This document shows, in pieces, positions 1 through 8,448 of a DNA stretch of 64,000 nt; within the stretch, counting starts at the first letter, position 1, and every line of letters begins with the position of its first letter. The stretch lies in NCBI GenBank assembly GCA_033852075.1, contig JAWSVC010000003.1, positions 1 to 64,000 of the forward strand, given 5' to 3'. The translations under genes and the position numbers were made by a program. The notes under the pieces are model-generated. The model was given only the letters and a program-made list of their open reading frames with translations, was not told where the DNA came from and did no database searches. Source of the stretch: QZLE01 sp033852075 (lineage in GTDB: Bacteria > Pseudomonadota > Gammaproteobacteria > QZLD01).

Positions 1-110
1 CATTTAAAAATTCTTAAACCAGTTTGCCTCAAACAGCCTCTTCTCCCAAGGCCTCGTCCAAAGCAGACGCGCATTCTACACTTTAGAGGAAATACGTCAA
101 TAGTATTTAT
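1..110 (-). promoter_or_regulatory. Leftward sigma70-type promoter and leader of a gene outside the window
   Basis: Read on the minus strand there is a TTGACG -35 (positions 100-95), a 16-nt spacer and a TAGAAT -10 (78-73), followed by a GC-rich GCGCG discriminator. About 70 nt further on an ATG occupies positions 3-1. The leader holds a small hairpin around 22-38 (CTGTTTG/CAAACTG with one mismatch). The GC-rich discriminator is typical of growth-rate-controlled promoters of translation genes; the gene itself is outside the window, so its identity is unknown. Confidence 0.55.
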
Positions 111-246
111 CATTATTTATTAATAATATATTTTTTACTTCAAATAAGCCTTTGAATTAACATGTTTTATCACAGATAGATTTCTGGAGTTGAATGCACA
201 TTTGCACCCGGCACTCGACTCGGAAGAAGATTGCTAATCTACACTA

Positions 247-1179
247 TTAATTTATTGTCATTCCTTCATTGTATCCATACATTTCAGGGTAAACCTTAAT
301 TACACCTTCTGCATGCTTCGCAATAAATTGCATTAAAACAAATCCTAATTCATACGGTTTTTCAAAAAATAGCGCATGCGCAGCTTCCTTTATAACCACC
401 AACTCAGAACCAGGAACTTGGTTATGCATAATTTCTGACGACTTTACCGGCTTTATTAGATCATGCTCACCGGCAACAAATAGCGTTGGGCAATCTATCT
501 TATTTAGGTGGTGAGTTATTTTTTCATCTGAACGCAGTCGTGCAAACATATCACACAGTTTTATTTGTCCTTTAAAAAATTCCAATGTGCAAATATCAGC
601 AAAAGCTACTTCGCTTTTTGCTATGATTTCCTGGTTTTCTTCTATGAATTTATTGCCATATACATCAGGCATTAGCTCTTGATAAAATTTATGCCCCATT
701 AATTTTGTTGCAGCAAAAGGCTCTTCTGAACAGGTTATTTCTATAACCGCATCTACCGCTTTATTTTTCCATCGCCAAACCTGACGCAACATTAGCTCAG
801 ATGCTTCAGGAGCTGATGAAATGACTGACAGGCTTTTCACTTTATACGGATGAAGCAATTGAAACCACATCGCAATCTCACCACCCAAGCTTGAACCAAT
901 TATATGGGCATTTGCTATTTCTAATTCCTCCAATAACTGGTAAAGATCTTCAGCCATGGTCCTAAAAGAAAAACCATCACCATCTATCACTTCAGAGAAC
1001 CATTGCCCCCTAAGATCATAAGTTACAATTTTGTAGTCAAATTCAAGTTGTTTTTTCACCTGATTCCAGGACTCCAACGGGCTTGCAATTCCATTTATAA
1101 ATACAATAGTTTCTTTAGCTTTGTCATCACCAGTTACTTCGTATCTACAATCAAAGCCATTAATTTTAATAATTGCCAT
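247..1179 (-). CDS. Alpha/beta-fold hydrolase
   Basis: A 310-residue alpha/beta hydrolase of unknown substrate. The oxyanion-side motif after strand 3 is FINGIASP (about residues 27-34), the nucleophile elbow is GSSLGG (about 95-100, Ser at the third place), the acid is likely Asp in GEHDLIKP (about 237-244), and the catalytic His lies in EAAHALFFEKP near residue 269. This is the full S-D-H set. There is no signal peptide, so it is probably cytoplasmic. The closest known groups are 3-oxoadipate enol-lactonase-like and BioH-like esterases, but no pathway genes adjoin it. It is transcribed away from the decayed ligase gene to its right. Confidence 0.85.
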   Translation of the reverse strand: MAIIKINGFDCRYEVTGDDKAKETIVFINGIASPLESWNQVKKQLEFDYKIVTYDLRGQWFSEVIDGDGFSFRTMAEDLYQLLEELEIANAHIIGSSLGGEIAMWFQLLHPYKVKSLSVISSAPEASELMLRQVWRWKNKAVDAVIEITCSEEPFAATKLMGHKFYQELMPDVYGNKFIEENQEIIAKSEVAFADICTLEFFKGQIKLCDMFARLRSDEKITHHLNKIDCPTLFVAGEHDLIKPVKSSEIMHNQVPGSELVVIKEAAHALFFEKPYELGFVLMQFIAKHAEGVIKVYPEMYGYNEGMTIN

Positions 1180-1352
1180 ATAACTACCAAGATTTAATTA
1201 TTGAATATAACCTATAAATAATATAATTATTAAACCAAACATTAGAGATTATTGATATATTAGACATCTACAAAATCCCCCAATTATGTTTACCTACTGT
1301 TAACAATATTTTATCTAGGATATATACTTAATATTAACGAAGTTTGTTTTAA

Positions 1353-1850
1353 TACTTTAAATCTAAAATCCAGATTCGCCCAGCAAAACATAAAAATATT
1401 TATTTCACTAAAGAAGACAAATTACATTTAACCATTAATTTTATTGGTAACGCCGATATCGACACAGTTAGATCTATAGTTTCAGATTTTAAATTTACTT
1501 CATTTAATATTGAAATTGATCACTTGGACATATTTTCAACCAAAAGTGGCGGAGCAATTTTTTGGGCCGGAATCAAGAAAAACCGCCAGATTGAACAACT
1601 TCAGAAAAATTTGGCTTCTATATTTTATAAAACCAATATACCAAGCGATTCAAAACGATTCGTCCCTCATATAACGCTAGCGAGAAGCAGGAATTTTATT
1701 CCAAAATCAATTATTGAAATGTTTAAACATAACCAGCAAATACATGAAAAATTATCATTTGAAGTTAAAAACTTTAAACTTTTTAACTCAATCAATAAAG
1801 AAGGGGGAAATAATTATAGGTGCGAAAAAGTTGTTGTGTGTACTAATTAA
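1353..1850 (+). pseudogene. 2'-5' RNA ligase (ThpR/LigT-like) remnant lacking its start
   Basis: The frame is open from a TAA at 1350-1352 to the stop at 1850 (165 codons). Translation shows both catalytic HxTx motifs of the 2H phosphoesterase family, HLTINFIG (from about 1425) and HITLAR (from about 1668), about 80 residues apart as in ThpR. The family begins with roughly 20-25 further residues (an RLFFAI-like strand) that are not visible here, and no ATG, GTG or TTG occurs in frame before a TTG at 1524, which would delete the first catalytic His. I read it as an N-terminally truncated gene. A shorter functional protein from a rare start codon is possible but less likely. Confidence 0.6.
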
Positions 1851-1856
1851 CCCGTT

Positions 1857-2483
1857 TTAATCATCAAATTTTTCTGAATATTCTGCAATACTACTTACAC
1901 ACATGCTAAGGTCTTGAAGAATCCCGTTTTTGATACTGTAGATCCAACCATGTATTGATAAGCACTGCCCTGACTTCCAGGCATTTCTAACTATCGTGGT
2001 ATTACATACATTTTTGACCTGTTCAACGACATTTAGCTCGCACATTTTTTCCATTTGCGCTTCTTTGTCAGGTAAAGAATCAACTTCCGCTTTATGATCT
2101 CTATAAATATCTTTGATGTTCTGCAACCAGTTATCAATCAATCCATGCTCAGTTCCATCCATAGCCGCATGAACTCCTCCACAACCATAGTGACCACAAA
2201 CGATAATGTGTTTCACCATTAATACATCAACCGCATATTGAAGAACAGAAAGACAGTTCATATCTGAGTGCAAAACCAAATTGGCAATATTGCGATGTAC
2301 AAAAATTTCCCCCGGCATCATTCCTACAATTTCATTTGCGGGAACTCTGCTATCAGAACAGCCAATCCACAAGTATTCAGGTTTTTGTTGCGCTGATAAC
2401 TTTTCAAAAAATTCAGGATCAGACTGCTTAATATCATCTGCCCACTTTTTATTATTTTTGAAAACTTCCTCTAATACCTTCAT
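1857..2483 (-). CDS. can: Beta-class carbonic anhydrase
   Basis: A cytoplasmic zinc enzyme interconverting CO2 and bicarbonate. The family zinc ligands and catalytic dyad are present: CSDSRVPA (Cys and the Asp-Arg dyad, about residues 42-49) and HYGCGGV (His and Cys ligands, about 98-104). The length of about 208 residues fits the family, which includes E. coli Can. The longest frame starts at a TTG at 2489; the ATG at 2483 is preferred because it gives the expected MK... start. It converges with the ligase remnant, their stops being 6 bp apart, and stands as a single gene. Confidence 0.95.
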   Translation of the reverse strand: MKVLEEVFKNNKKWADDIKQSDPEFFEKLSAQQKPEYLWIGCSDSRVPANEIVGMMPGEIFVHRNIANLVLHSDMNCLSVLQYAVDVLMVKHIIVCGHYGCGGVHAAMDGTEHGLIDNWLQNIKDIYRDHKAEVDSLPDKEAQMEKMCELNVVEQVKNVCNTTIVRNAWKSGQCLSIHGWIYSIKNGILQDLSMCVSSIAEYSEKFDD

Positions 2484-2536
2484 GTACAAATCTGCTTTAG
2501 AACATTAATACAAAAGTAGGTTAGCAAACTTTTAGT

Positions 2537-3406
2537 TTAATACCCAAGGTTTTTGTCATCGAAGACTTTTGTTTTTAATTGCAGCTTTTGTAATGGCATC
2601 ACGATAATTTCATTAATAGAATCTTGACGGTTACTATCATAAACCTCAACAAACCAATAATAATCGGCATCAGATTCCAGATTTTTATACACGATTTGCT
2701 CTCCAATATTTAACCCTGTTTCTGGCATTCCGTTGCGAATTAGTATATTGCTGTGGTAGATAATATTATCGTAAATAAAGGGAAGACTATCATCTACAGC
2801 AAGATTAAAATTGTAATAACCATTTTCCGGCAATATTGACCATTCAAATACAGGCCTAAATAGATAGTTTTCATCTGTTTCCATAGTTCCAATAGGAAGA
2901 AATTCAGGTGCTGTAGTATCTAAGTAGGCTCCCATTAAAGTATTTTCGTCGTTTAATATTGTTGTTTTCTGACTGTTGTAACCACTTTCCAAAATCACAC
3001 TTACTGTATATTGTCCATTCTCTAGTATTCCTTTTGGTTCTACAACCTGAAACCACATTCCTCTTTTATAGGGAACATGACCGTTTAGATAAAAATTATT
3101 GAAATTAATACCGGTATTAATCTTACGAGAATAACCATTTGGGCCTTCCACCAGAATCGATTTCACCTCTGATGGTGAGTAATAAATCAACATCTCTGGT
3201 TTTACGGCAACCGTTAGCAAACCAAGTTTTTTCTTATGAAAAATAGTAGAAAATTGGGGATTTATTTGGTCTCCATGCAAATCAAAATACACATTTGCGA
3301 CCATAAATGTATGAATAATATTGTAATCACGATTATCGTTATTGGCATATGCTTGTACGGTGATAACCAATAAAGGAATAAGAACAAAAATATTTAAGCT
3401 TTTCAT
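2537..3406 (-). CDS. Exported protein of unknown function
   Basis: A 289-residue protein with a clear Sec signal peptide (residues 1-21, cleavage after AYA). I do not recognise the mature part. It contains a segment resembling a surface-polysaccharide or fibre scaffold protein (YSPSEVKSILVEGPNGYSR) and, near residues 165-270, a strand-rich region with fibronectin-III-like features (FEWSILPENGYYNF, YYWFVEVYDSN). It follows the collagen-like gene on the same strand, separated by 160 bp that include a strong hairpin, so the two may be related in function without being tightly co-transcribed. Confidence 0.7.
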   Translation of the reverse strand: MKSLNIFVLIPLLVITVQAYANNDNRDYNIIHTFMVANVYFDLHGDQINPQFSTIFHKKKLGLLTVAVKPEMLIYYSPSEVKSILVEGPNGYSRKINTGINFNNFYLNGHVPYKRGMWFQVVEPKGILENGQYTVSVILESGYNSQKTTILNDENTLMGAYLDTTAPEFLPIGTMETDENYLFRPVFEWSILPENGYYNFNLAVDDSLPFIYDNIIYHSNILIRNGMPETGLNIGEQIVYKNLESDADYYWFVEVYDSNRQDSINEIIVMPLQKLQLKTKVFDDKNLGY

Positions 3407-3526
3407 AGCAGTCTCCCTGCCATATTGATACTTAAATGTTCTTCCTATTTTATATAACTTACAATTGAATAATTATTTTAATGAAGTGAGTTTTATTCAA
3501 CCAAATATAATTTTTCCTTATAATTT

Positions 3527-3557
3527 ATTGTGCAGGGAGCACCTCCCCCTGCACAAT
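3527..3557 (-). terminator. Strong hairpin after the collagen-like gene
   Basis: Perfect 11-bp inverted repeat, ATTGTGCAGGG (3527-3537) with CCCTGCACAAT (3547-3557) and a 9-nt loop, starting 10 bp beyond the stop of the minus-strand gene. The run after the stem is A/T-rich but not a clean U tract, so it may act as an attenuator or 3'-end stabiliser rather than a full terminator. Confidence 0.5.
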
Positions 3558-3566
3558 GTTTATAGT

Positions 3567-4589
3567 TTACTGAAGAGCTATTTGATGGTCACCAGTAATA
3601 TCAGTACTGTTAATATACTGAGTCGATCCCGTTACAAAAAGTCTATAATCTTTAGTAAGATAGTGAGCTGTTGAATATAATTCAACTTCGACTGTATAAG
3701 TTGCATTCGCATTTACAGGAATTTGTATCCAATCTACATAATCACCAGAATTTGAGGTTGCAACTACGTTACCTTCATTATCTTTAACAACCACATCAAA
3801 ATCATCCAAAGTATATTCAGGCATTAATAGTATTGTTACGTATTGCGCTTCAGCAGAGTTGATAACGAAACTATCTATTTCTGAATAAGGATATTTAATA
3901 TAGCCCTCAACCATAAATGATGTATCATTATCTAGCTTTTGCTTCGCATAAGCTTCATCATAATTTTCATACAGTTCATAGGTACGAACAGCACCAGCAT
4001 AATCAACATCAACAGTTCTAACTTCTACATCCTGCTCAACATAACGACCATCATAATCAGTTGCATAGCCATGCGCACCAATTGGACCAAGAGGACCTAA
4101 TGGGCCTAGTGCTCCTAACGGGCCAACCGGGCCAAGTACAGTCCAAACACCACCTGCTTGTAGTTGTTTACTAAAATCATTAATTGCAGGAAGATCATAA
4201 TTATAAGCTTGATAACTTAAAGGACCATTTGGACCTAAAGGACCTTCTTCACTCAATGGTCCATCATGATCGGTCAAATCATCTGACCATTCTGACCAAT
4301 CACCAACAGCGCTCATCCAATATGACACATTCCATGTATTGTCACCAACTGGTCCAAAAACGCCCAAAGGACCATATGGGCCAATCGGCCCATAATAACC
4401 AAGGGAGCTATCATCATCTAAATATTCTTCTGCATTTGAAGGGGTATTTACTGCAGGCGATACTGAAATCAAACTACCATCCAGCATCTCGACAGAACGA
4501 GCAGAAACATAGGTTTCTGCAGCATTCGCTGCTACAGATAATGACAATGTAATAATAAATAAACTAAATTTCTTAAAAATAAATCTCAT
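3567..4589 (-). CDS. Exported protein with collagen-like GP-x-G blocks and a PPC-like C-terminus
   Basis: A 340-residue protein with a signal peptide (1-23, cleavage after ANA). The mature part has three blocks in which Gly recurs every third residue, usually followed by Pro: residues 67-82, 110-124 and 153-174 (for example GPIGPYGPLG and GPLGPLGPIG). The third position is mostly hydrophobic, unlike the charged or hydroxylated positions of true collagens. Residues about 225-325 are strand-rich and resemble a bacterial pre-peptidase C-terminal (PPC) domain (FDVVVKDNEGNVVATS, YTVEVELYS). No protease domain is present. The function is unknown; a secreted or surface structural role is inferred. 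Confidence 0.7.
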   Translation of the reverse strand: MRFIFKKFSLFIITLSLSVAANAAETYVSARSVEMLDGSLISVSPAVNTPSNAEEYLDDDSSLGYYGPIGPYGPLGVFGPVGDNTWNVSYWMSAVGDWSEWSDDLTDHDGPLSEEGPLGPNGPLSYQAYNYDLPAINDFSKQLQAGGVWTVLGPVGPLGALGPLGPLGPIGAHGYATDYDGRYVEQDVEVRTVDVDYAGAVRTYELYENYDEAYAKQKLDNDTSFMVEGYIKYPYSEIDSFVINSAEAQYVTILLMPEYTLDDFDVVVKDNEGNVVATSNSGDYVDWIQIPVNANATYTVEVELYSTAHYLTKDYRLFVTGSTQYINSTDITGDHQIALQ

Positions 4590-4743
4590 TAAAAAGCCTC
4601 GTATTAGTATTTGCTAATGCCCTTATATTAAATACGAGAAGCAATCTTATGTCAATACTTTTATATGTATTTTTTTACATATGCCAGCATTTTTATTAAA
4701 GCTTGTAACAAAACATGCTACCAAGCATATAAAACAAAAATTA

Positions 4744-5841
4744 TTATTTATTTATTAATCGCCTAACCATCCTGTATACAGTACCAGATTGTTCGCCATC
4801 TCTAGTTGCATAATCTACCCCTCCATTATTAACATACCCCCAAAAATCATAGCACCCCCTTGGATTAAAGGGCTTGGTAGTCTTTTTTAATTGCGGATAC
4901 AAGACGATAATATTATTTGCTTCTGCAACCTCATTTAAACCGATATTCTCAACGATTGTTTTTCTTATCTTTGAATAGGGTGGATGATCAAATTCGGGAT
5001 TATCATTTTTCCTATCTTGAGGAACCATATTGTATCCTTGTTGACAACCATGAAAGAAAATATGGATATGGCATTTTTCACTTTTACACTGCAAAGGAAC
5101 ATATACATATCCTTTATCTGCCATTCCATTTAATTTATCACCAAAAAACTCAGTTTGATCAAACTCTAACAATTTCCCTTTAGAGTCATGTTTTTGAGGA
5201 TTAAAGTTCCCGTAAATATGAGCCATCATATCGAAGGCACCATCAATCCCACAGTTACTAATCCAAGGAGGCTCAGTATCTGATTCACACAAATTACCAA
5301 AATCTTTGGTTGGAAATGCATGTCCTGCTTTTTGAAGTATTTTCAACTTTATTCTATCTTCTGGCACTCCTGCCATTTGATACCATAATTTAGTTTTTTC
5401 AGCCGCATTCAATTTTACAGTAGGATCAATACCACCATGAAAAATATAAACGCGATCTTCTTTTAAATTCTTGAGCCGAGCTATTTTCCCACTTTCTTCC
5501 AGACTCTTTGCTTCCAGTAACAAATTTTCTATGTATTCATCATCCATAGAATCTGCAGATGATGTACATTTGCTTACAGCTGTTCCTAAATTTCCTCTTG
5601 AACACAAGTATGGTCCGGCAGAAAAAATTCCGACTCCATCGACAATATCAGAATAAGCGACATGAAACTGCCCCGCCATAAAACCACCAGAGGATAGTCC
5701 CGAAACCGTAATGCCATCTGCATATGCAGAAAGTGATGGCAAAGGATCATATAACATAGATTTTGGTACGGAAGTTATTGCTATAAGCAAGATAAAAACT
5801 ACTAAAACCCTAACCTTGGAAATTATTATTCTAGCTTTCAT
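4744..5841 (-). CDS. Secreted PHB-depolymerase-type esterase, type-2 catalytic order
   Basis: A 365-residue esterase with an N-terminal hydrophobic segment (about residues 10-28). The lipase box GLSSG places the nucleophile at Ser50; candidate triad partners are Asp139 (GGIDPT) and His174 (KAGHAFP), and the oxyanion motif HGCQQG is at His264. The order Ser-Asp-His-oxyanion His is that of type-2 PHB depolymerase domains, in which the oxyanion residue follows the triad. There is no obvious substrate-binding or linker domain, so it may hydrolyse oligomers or short polyesters rather than bind granules. Its start overlaps the end of the LivM-like gene by 11 nt, so the two are translationally coupled. 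Confidence 0.8.
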   Translation of the reverse strand: MKARIIISKVRVLVVFILLIAITSVPKSMLYDPLPSLSAYADGITVSGLSSGGFMAGQFHVAYSDIVDGVGIFSAGPYLCSRGNLGTAVSKCTSSADSMDDEYIENLLLEAKSLEESGKIARLKNLKEDRVYIFHGGIDPTVKLNAAEKTKLWYQMAGVPEDRIKLKILQKAGHAFPTKDFGNLCESDTEPPWISNCGIDGAFDMMAHIYGNFNPQKHDSKGKLLEFDQTEFFGDKLNGMADKGYVYVPLQCKSEKCHIHIFFHGCQQGYNMVPQDRKNDNPEFDHPPYSKIRKTIVENIGLNEVAEANNIIVLYPQLKKTTKPFNPRGCYDFWGYVNNGGVDYATRDGEQSGTVYRMVRRLINK

Positions 5842-7195
5842 TTGATTTCCCCCATATGGTCATTACTAATGAAGATGAGCCAATAAAATACGTTAATGCA
5901 GCGCTTATTAGTAAAAACTTCCCTCCTGCCTGATCTAAATTCCAAAGCCCTGTAAACATTTGCCCCAAAGCAGATAGAAATATTACTAAGCGCATAAAAG
6001 AAAAACCGTTATGCGCAAGTTTTATCGCATGGGATTTTATTATGCCTTTTAGGTTATCAATATTTTTAAAATCTACTCGTTTAATATCTCTTAGTTTCCC
6101 AGCGATTCCAGCTCGAAAACAATAAACACTAAAAATATAAAAAAGACCTATATACAAAGCCCATCGATTCTTCGTAAAAAAGAACCTTATTGGAACAACT
6201 TCTTTATATTCTTCCAAAAGATAAAACGGATCTGTTAATACCATTTGAATCTTTTCCGGAAAATCTGATTGAAAAAGAATATCAAGATAGCTGCTTAAAT
6301 AATTTTCCAATAGAACAATAACAACCGCACCAATTACTGATCCGTAAATTGACCCTTTACCCCCGACAATAACGACGATCAAAATCATCAACATTATCTC
6401 AATATTAAGAAAGGTATTTGGAACAGCAATCTTTATCCAGGATGCATAAAGAATTCCAGCCAAAGAGGCAATAACCGCAGCAATAATTACTACTAAAATT
6501 TTATAGCTATTTACTTTATATCCAATTGCAGCGCATCTAAATTCATTTTCTCTTATTGCTTGCAGAGTTTTTCCAAATGGAGAACTAACAATTCTTAACA
6601 TGAATAGAAATAACGCCAATGATACAAAAAAGATAAAGTAGTATGCTTGGATTCTATATTCTGCCCCATCAAACACCTGAACCTTGTTCAAAAAGAATTC
6701 AGGCATTCCTTTTTCAAAAATCAATCCATCTAATCCACCGGTAATTTCTGATAATTTAACTACGAATGAAAGTGCTCCGAAAGCAAGAGCAAAAGTAACC
6801 AGAGTGAAATAGATATTTTTTATTCTAATTCCAATAAGGGCCAATATAAAAGCCAGTAAAGCAGATAATGATGTGGATAATATTATCGCAATAATAACAT
6901 TACTCCAGCCTGAATCGGCATCACGCATTATTATTGCCAATGAATAAGCGCCGATGGCAAAAAATACACTATGGCATAATGAAATTATTGCAGTATATCC
7001 AATTAGCAAATCATAGCTTGCGGCAAGAATCATAAACACCATAATCTGAACCATTGCCTTCATAGCTCGTTCACTGTATGAAATACCAATAAGCTCAAAA
7101 AGGAATGGTGCTGTTAATAAAACTAAAAATATCCCAAAAAGTAATACTGCCAATGTCTTACTACCAACTTTTTCTCCGGAAATTATTCTATTCAT
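5831..7195 (-). CDS. LivM-family ABC transporter permease with C-terminal extension
   Basis: A 454-residue inner-membrane permease of the branched-chain amino acid/urea (HAAT) type. Family features are visible: YDLLIGYTAIISLCHSVFFAIGAY near residues 60-85, the EAA-like region FRCAAIGYKVNSYKI (about 240-254), and GGKGSIYGSVIGA (about 277-290). Typical LivM is 300-430 residues. Here a tail after about residue 365 adds a basic segment (GKLRDIKRVDFKNI) and two further membrane spans. Its start overlaps the LivH-like gene by 8 nt and its end overlaps the esterase gene. No ATPase or binding-protein gene is nearby, so the substrate is open. Confidence 0.85.
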   Translation of the reverse strand: MNRIISGEKVGSKTLAVLLFGIFLVLLTAPFLFELIGISYSERAMKAMVQIMVFMILAASYDLLIGYTAIISLCHSVFFAIGAYSLAIIMRDADSGWSNVIIAIILSTSLSALLAFILALIGIRIKNIYFTLVTFALAFGALSFVVKLSEITGGLDGLIFEKGMPEFFLNKVQVFDGAEYRIQAYYFIFFVSLALFLFMLRIVSSPFGKTLQAIRENEFRCAAIGYKVNSYKILVVIIAAVIASLAGILYASWIKIAVPNTFLNIEIMLMILIVVIVGGKGSIYGSVIGAVVIVLLENYLSSYLDILFQSDFPEKIQMVLTDPFYLLEEYKEVVPIRFFFTKNRWALYIGLFYIFSVYCFRAGIAGKLRDIKRVDFKNIDNLKGIIKSHAIKLAHNGFSFMRLVIFLSALGQMFTGLWNLDQAGGKFLLISAALTYFIGSSSLVMTIWGKSNES

Positions 7196-8360
7196 TGCTA
7201 TTCCCTCCTACGGGGGCTAACCCTTCCGGACACCACAACAAGATAGCAATCATTACAATAACTGCTGACATTCCTCCAGCTAATGGAGGATAGATTCCAT
7301 TCATATAATTTTGAGCCAACATCAATAATATTGAGCCAATAAGACACCCCTTTATTGAGCCTAACCCTCCAATAATCACTGAGACCATAACCACTAATAA
7401 AATATCATCAGACACCGCCAACGATAATGAACGATTATTTAACGAATATAGACTCCCCCCTATAGCGGCATAAATATTTGCCATGATAAAGACCATAATA
7501 AAAATGGTTTTTACTTTATATCCAAAAGCCTCAACCATATCTTTATTCTCTACTCCTGCTCGAATAAGAAGACCAAAGCGAGTTTTTATCAACACCAAAT
7601 AGGTGAAAACAAAAATAGCCAACCCAACAACACCTGAAAGTATCCTTGAATATAGTATTCCTATCCCACTATCCCATGACTCAAATAATGTAAGCTGCCC
7701 TTGAAGAAACTCTGGTTTTCTTATTCTTGGAGTACTTCCACCATAAAAAACGAGTAAGACTTCTATCATTATCACAGCAACGCCTAAAGTAATCAGGATT
7801 TGTGCAGGCTGATCTTTATAAACTGTACTGACAATATATTTTTCATAAAGCCACCCTGCCAAAGCAAGTATCATTGAAGCAAAAGCTATTCCTGCAATTA
7901 ATAAAATAACTGCATTAAATATGTTTTCGCCATAAAACAACCCTTCACTCGATATAATAGTTTTCTCAACAGGAGGTATTACACCTGGCATAGGGGTCCA
8001 ATACACCGTTTCAACTGCTCTGTACGCAGCATTAATTTTGAATATAAAATGCCAACAGATAAAAGAACCAAGAGCAATAAAGGCTCCATGAGCCAAGTTG
8101 ATAACGCCAATAAGCCCAAAGATCAGGGTCATCCCAGACGCAAGAATAAAAATCAAAAATCCCATAGTTATTCCTGCAAATGTCAGTTCTATCCAATTCT
8201 TACTCCAATCGGAAAAAACCACGGATATCCCAACATCTCCACCTAACTGTATAGCCTGAACGAGCAGCCCAATGAAATATGCGCCCAAAGAAAGTACTAA
8301 TAAAGATAACGCGCTTTTGTTCCCCAAAAGCCTTTTAATAGTAGAATTGGCCATGTCCAC
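7188..8360 (-). CDS. LivH-family ABC transporter permease
   Basis: A 390-residue membrane permease paired with the LivM-like protein. LivH signatures are present: FGLIGVINLAHGAFIALGS (about residues 79-97), AFGYKVKTIFIMVF (about 278-291) and GGLGSIKGCLIGS (about 331-343). It is longer than the usual 290-310 residues because of an N-terminal extension with one membrane span and an extra periplasmic loop near residues 110-155 (YWTPMPGVIPPVEKT). It is the first gene of the livH-livM-esterase unit; the next ATG follows a GGAGGG ribosome site lying inside its last codons. The substrate is unknown. Confidence 0.85.
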   Translation of the reverse strand: MDMANSTIKRLLGNKSALSLLVLSLGAYFIGLLVQAIQLGGDVGISVVFSDWSKNWIELTFAGITMGFLIFILASGMTLIFGLIGVINLAHGAFIALGSFICWHFIFKINAAYRAVETVYWTPMPGVIPPVEKTIISSEGLFYGENIFNAVILLIAGIAFASMILALAGWLYEKYIVSTVYKDQPAQILITLGVAVIMIEVLLVFYGGSTPRIRKPEFLQGQLTLFESWDSGIGILYSRILSGVVGLAIFVFTYLVLIKTRFGLLIRAGVENKDMVEAFGYKVKTIFIMVFIMANIYAAIGGSLYSLNNRSLSLAVSDDILLVVMVSVIIGGLGSIKGCLIGSILLMLAQNYMNGIYPPLAGGMSAVIVMIAILLWCPEGLAPVGGNSNE

Positions 8361-8448
8361 TCCATATATAATTATTATTTCCTTTTTCCAGGCTAATAAT
8401 AAAAACCTATATCTAACAGTGCCAAAAGTAATGATTTAAGTTTATTTT

